Below, piece after piece: positions 63,026-64,000 of a stretch of 64,000 nt of DNA; position 1 is the stretch's first letter; each line of letters begins with the position of its first letter. This DNA is from Actimicrobium sp034313845. GTDB taxonomy: Bacteria; Pseudomonadota; Gammaproteobacteria; Burkholderiales; Burkholderiaceae_D. The stretch is from the NCBI RefSeq assembly GCF_034313845.1, contig NZ_JAVIWN010000004.1. The stretch is one strand, 5' to 3'. A program made the position numbers and the translations under genes. Under the pieces are notes generated by a model. The model was given only the letters and a program-made list of their open reading frames with translations. It was not told the origin of the DNA and did no database searches.

Positions 63026-64000
63026 ATGCAACTTGAACAAAAGGAAGACCAAGCGCAGTTCAAACTCAACAATGCCAGTGCAACCATCAAGGAACGCCGC
63101 CGGCGTGGCTTGACCTGGTATCCCGTCACCATTACCCAGGAAGACATCGGTTTTGGCGGCAAAGTGGTCTTGGAGCTAGAGCGCCCTGCGCATCGGCAAG
63201 ACCTGCACTTGTTTCAGGTAGGCAAAAATGCTTCGTTGTTCAGTGACGCACCAGGCAACTCAGGGCCTGACCGACAAGTACTGAGCGGCGTAGTGACGAG
63301 CGTGCGGCGCAACAAGCTGCTGCTGGCCACCACCAAAGAAGCGCTGCCCGACTGGGCACTGGACGGCAGCACACTGGGCATTGACCTCACCTTTGACGAA
63401 GTGAGCTACCGCGAGATGAACCAGGCCCTGAGCGCGGTCATGCTTGCACACGGTAACCGCTTAGCCGAACTGCGCGACGTGCTGCTGGGTGCCAGGCCGG
63501 CCAGCTTTCGCGAGCACAAAGCCGACGACTTTTTTTTCCCCAGTGCGCTCAATGACTCGCAGCTGGCGGCTGTGCGCCATGTGGTTTCCGCCCAGGACGT
63601 GGCCATCATCCATGGCCCGCCCGGCACGGGAAAAACCACCACGCTGGTGCAAGCCATTCTGGAAACCATCCGGCGCGAGCGGCGCGTGCTGGTAAGCGCC
63701 TCCTCCAACACTGCCGTAGACCTGCTGACCGAAAAGTTGGCCGAGCGCGGTGTCAACGTGATCCGCCTAGGCAACCCCAGCCGCGTGTCGGACTTGCTGC
63801 TCCAGCACACCCTCGATGCCGGTGTGATGGCCCACGCCAGCTACAGCAAGATGCATGCGATGCGCCAAACCGCTGAGCAGCACCGCGACACTGCCAACGA
63901 ACACGTACGCCACTTTGGTTTCGAGGAGCGTCAGCATCGCCAATGGCTGAGGGAAGAAGCGCGGACGCTGCGCCAGGCCGCCGACGATTTGGAGCGCTTC
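63026..64000 (+). CDS. SF1 DNA/RNA helicase (IGHMBP2/Dna2-like), 3' end cut
   Basis: The frame is open from about 62880 to the window edge. The first ATG is 63026; TTG at 62954 would add 24 residues and is an alternative, because the conserved start LxQLEQKEDQAQF lies just inside. An N-terminal beta-barrel region (RRGLTWYPVTITQEDIGFGG) is followed by Walker A GPPGTGKTT at about residues 201-209, motif Ia (VLVSASSNTAVDLL) and part of the 1B insert. This is the UPF1-like/AAA_11 helicase arrangement. The rest is outside the window. It lies in the accessory region and could be part of a defence or repair system. Confidence 0.85.
   Translation, partial: MQLEQKEDQAQFKLNNASATIKERRRRGLTWYPVTITQEDIGFGGKVVLELERPAHRQDLHLFQVGKNASLFSDAPGNSGPDRQVLSGVVTSVRRNKLLLATTKEALPDWALDGSTLGIDLTFDEVSYREMNQALSAVMLAHGNRLAELRDVLLGARPASFREHKADDFFFPSALNDSQLAAVRHVVSAQDVAIIHGPPGTGKTTTLVQAILETIRRERRVLVSASSNTAVDLLTEKLAERGVNVIRLGNPSRVSDLLLQHTLDAGVMAHASYSKMHAMRQTAEQHRDTANEHVRHFGFEERQHRQWLREEARTLRQAADDLERF

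Overview
The window looks like chromosomal DNA of a betaproteobacterium of the order Burkholderiales, most likely Oxalobacteraceae-like. This is inferred from gene order and protein character; no database search was possible. It reads as a conserved housekeeping half (1-19.9 kb), a methylotrophy locus (20-34.8 kb), and an accessory half (34.8-64 kb) rich in polymorphic-toxin genes, insertion-sequence debris and broken genes.

1-19.9 kb: on the minus strand, era (cut by the window edge), rnc, a DUF4845 gene, lepB and lepA; then a glutaredoxin-like gene and the envelope-stress block rpoE-mucA-mucB-mucD, with a probable sigma-E autoregulatory promoter; then the fatty-acid block rpmF, plsX, fabH, fabD, fabG, acpP, fabF and ygfX. 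maf and an rsmI-like methyltransferase run on the plus strand, followed by a photolyase on the minus strand. mucD carries an apparent 1-base loss in a homopolymer 25 codons before its expected stop.

20-34.8 kb: a plus-strand methanol-oxidation locus. moxR(mxaR)-mxaS-mxaA-mxaC-mxaK-mxaL overlap by 4 bp each. They are followed by a small exported protein of unknown role, xoxF (PQQ methanol dehydrogenase with the extra Asp of lanthanide-dependent enzymes), xoxG (cytochrome c), xoxJ (periplasmic binding protein), another exported protein, and a COG1821-like ATP-grasp ligase. A convergent gene encodes a GAF/AAA+/Fis sigma-54 activator. Sequences matching the sigma-54 -24/-12 consensus with the correct GG-N10-GC spacing lie before moxR, before the small exported gene and before xoxF. 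No mxaF, mxaI or mxaG is present. The locus ends with gfa, preceded by a 127-bp fossil of a glutathione-dependent formaldehyde dehydrogenase (frmA-like). The working model is a sigma-54-switched, lanthanide-type methanol oxidation system.

34.8-47 kb: an MBL-fold protein, a GNAT protein with a long disordered N-terminus, an HNH nuclease, a FolB-like aldolase and a SEC-C protein. Then comes a graveyard: an IS3 relic, a 3.5-kb broken second copy of the filamentous-hemagglutinin gene with a different C-terminal segment, an IS4-type relic, and an IS5-family element splitting a small AT-rich immunity-like gene whose frame is restored when the element and one TA copy are removed.

47-60 kb: a contact-dependent-inhibition or two-partner-secretion locus on the minus strand, cdiB, then cdiA (3465 codons), then a tiny AT-rich cdiI candidate overlapping the cdiA stop as ATGA. 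59.7-64 kb: an unknown 274-aa protein, an H-NS C-terminal relic abutting a 68-bp inverted-repeat mini-element, a ParD-like antitoxin with a dead parE (nonsense codon plus 11-bp duplication), a SRAP-family protein, an IS3 orfB tail, a small Cys-rich protein and the start of an SF1 helicase. I saw no tRNA, rRNA or CRISPR array.
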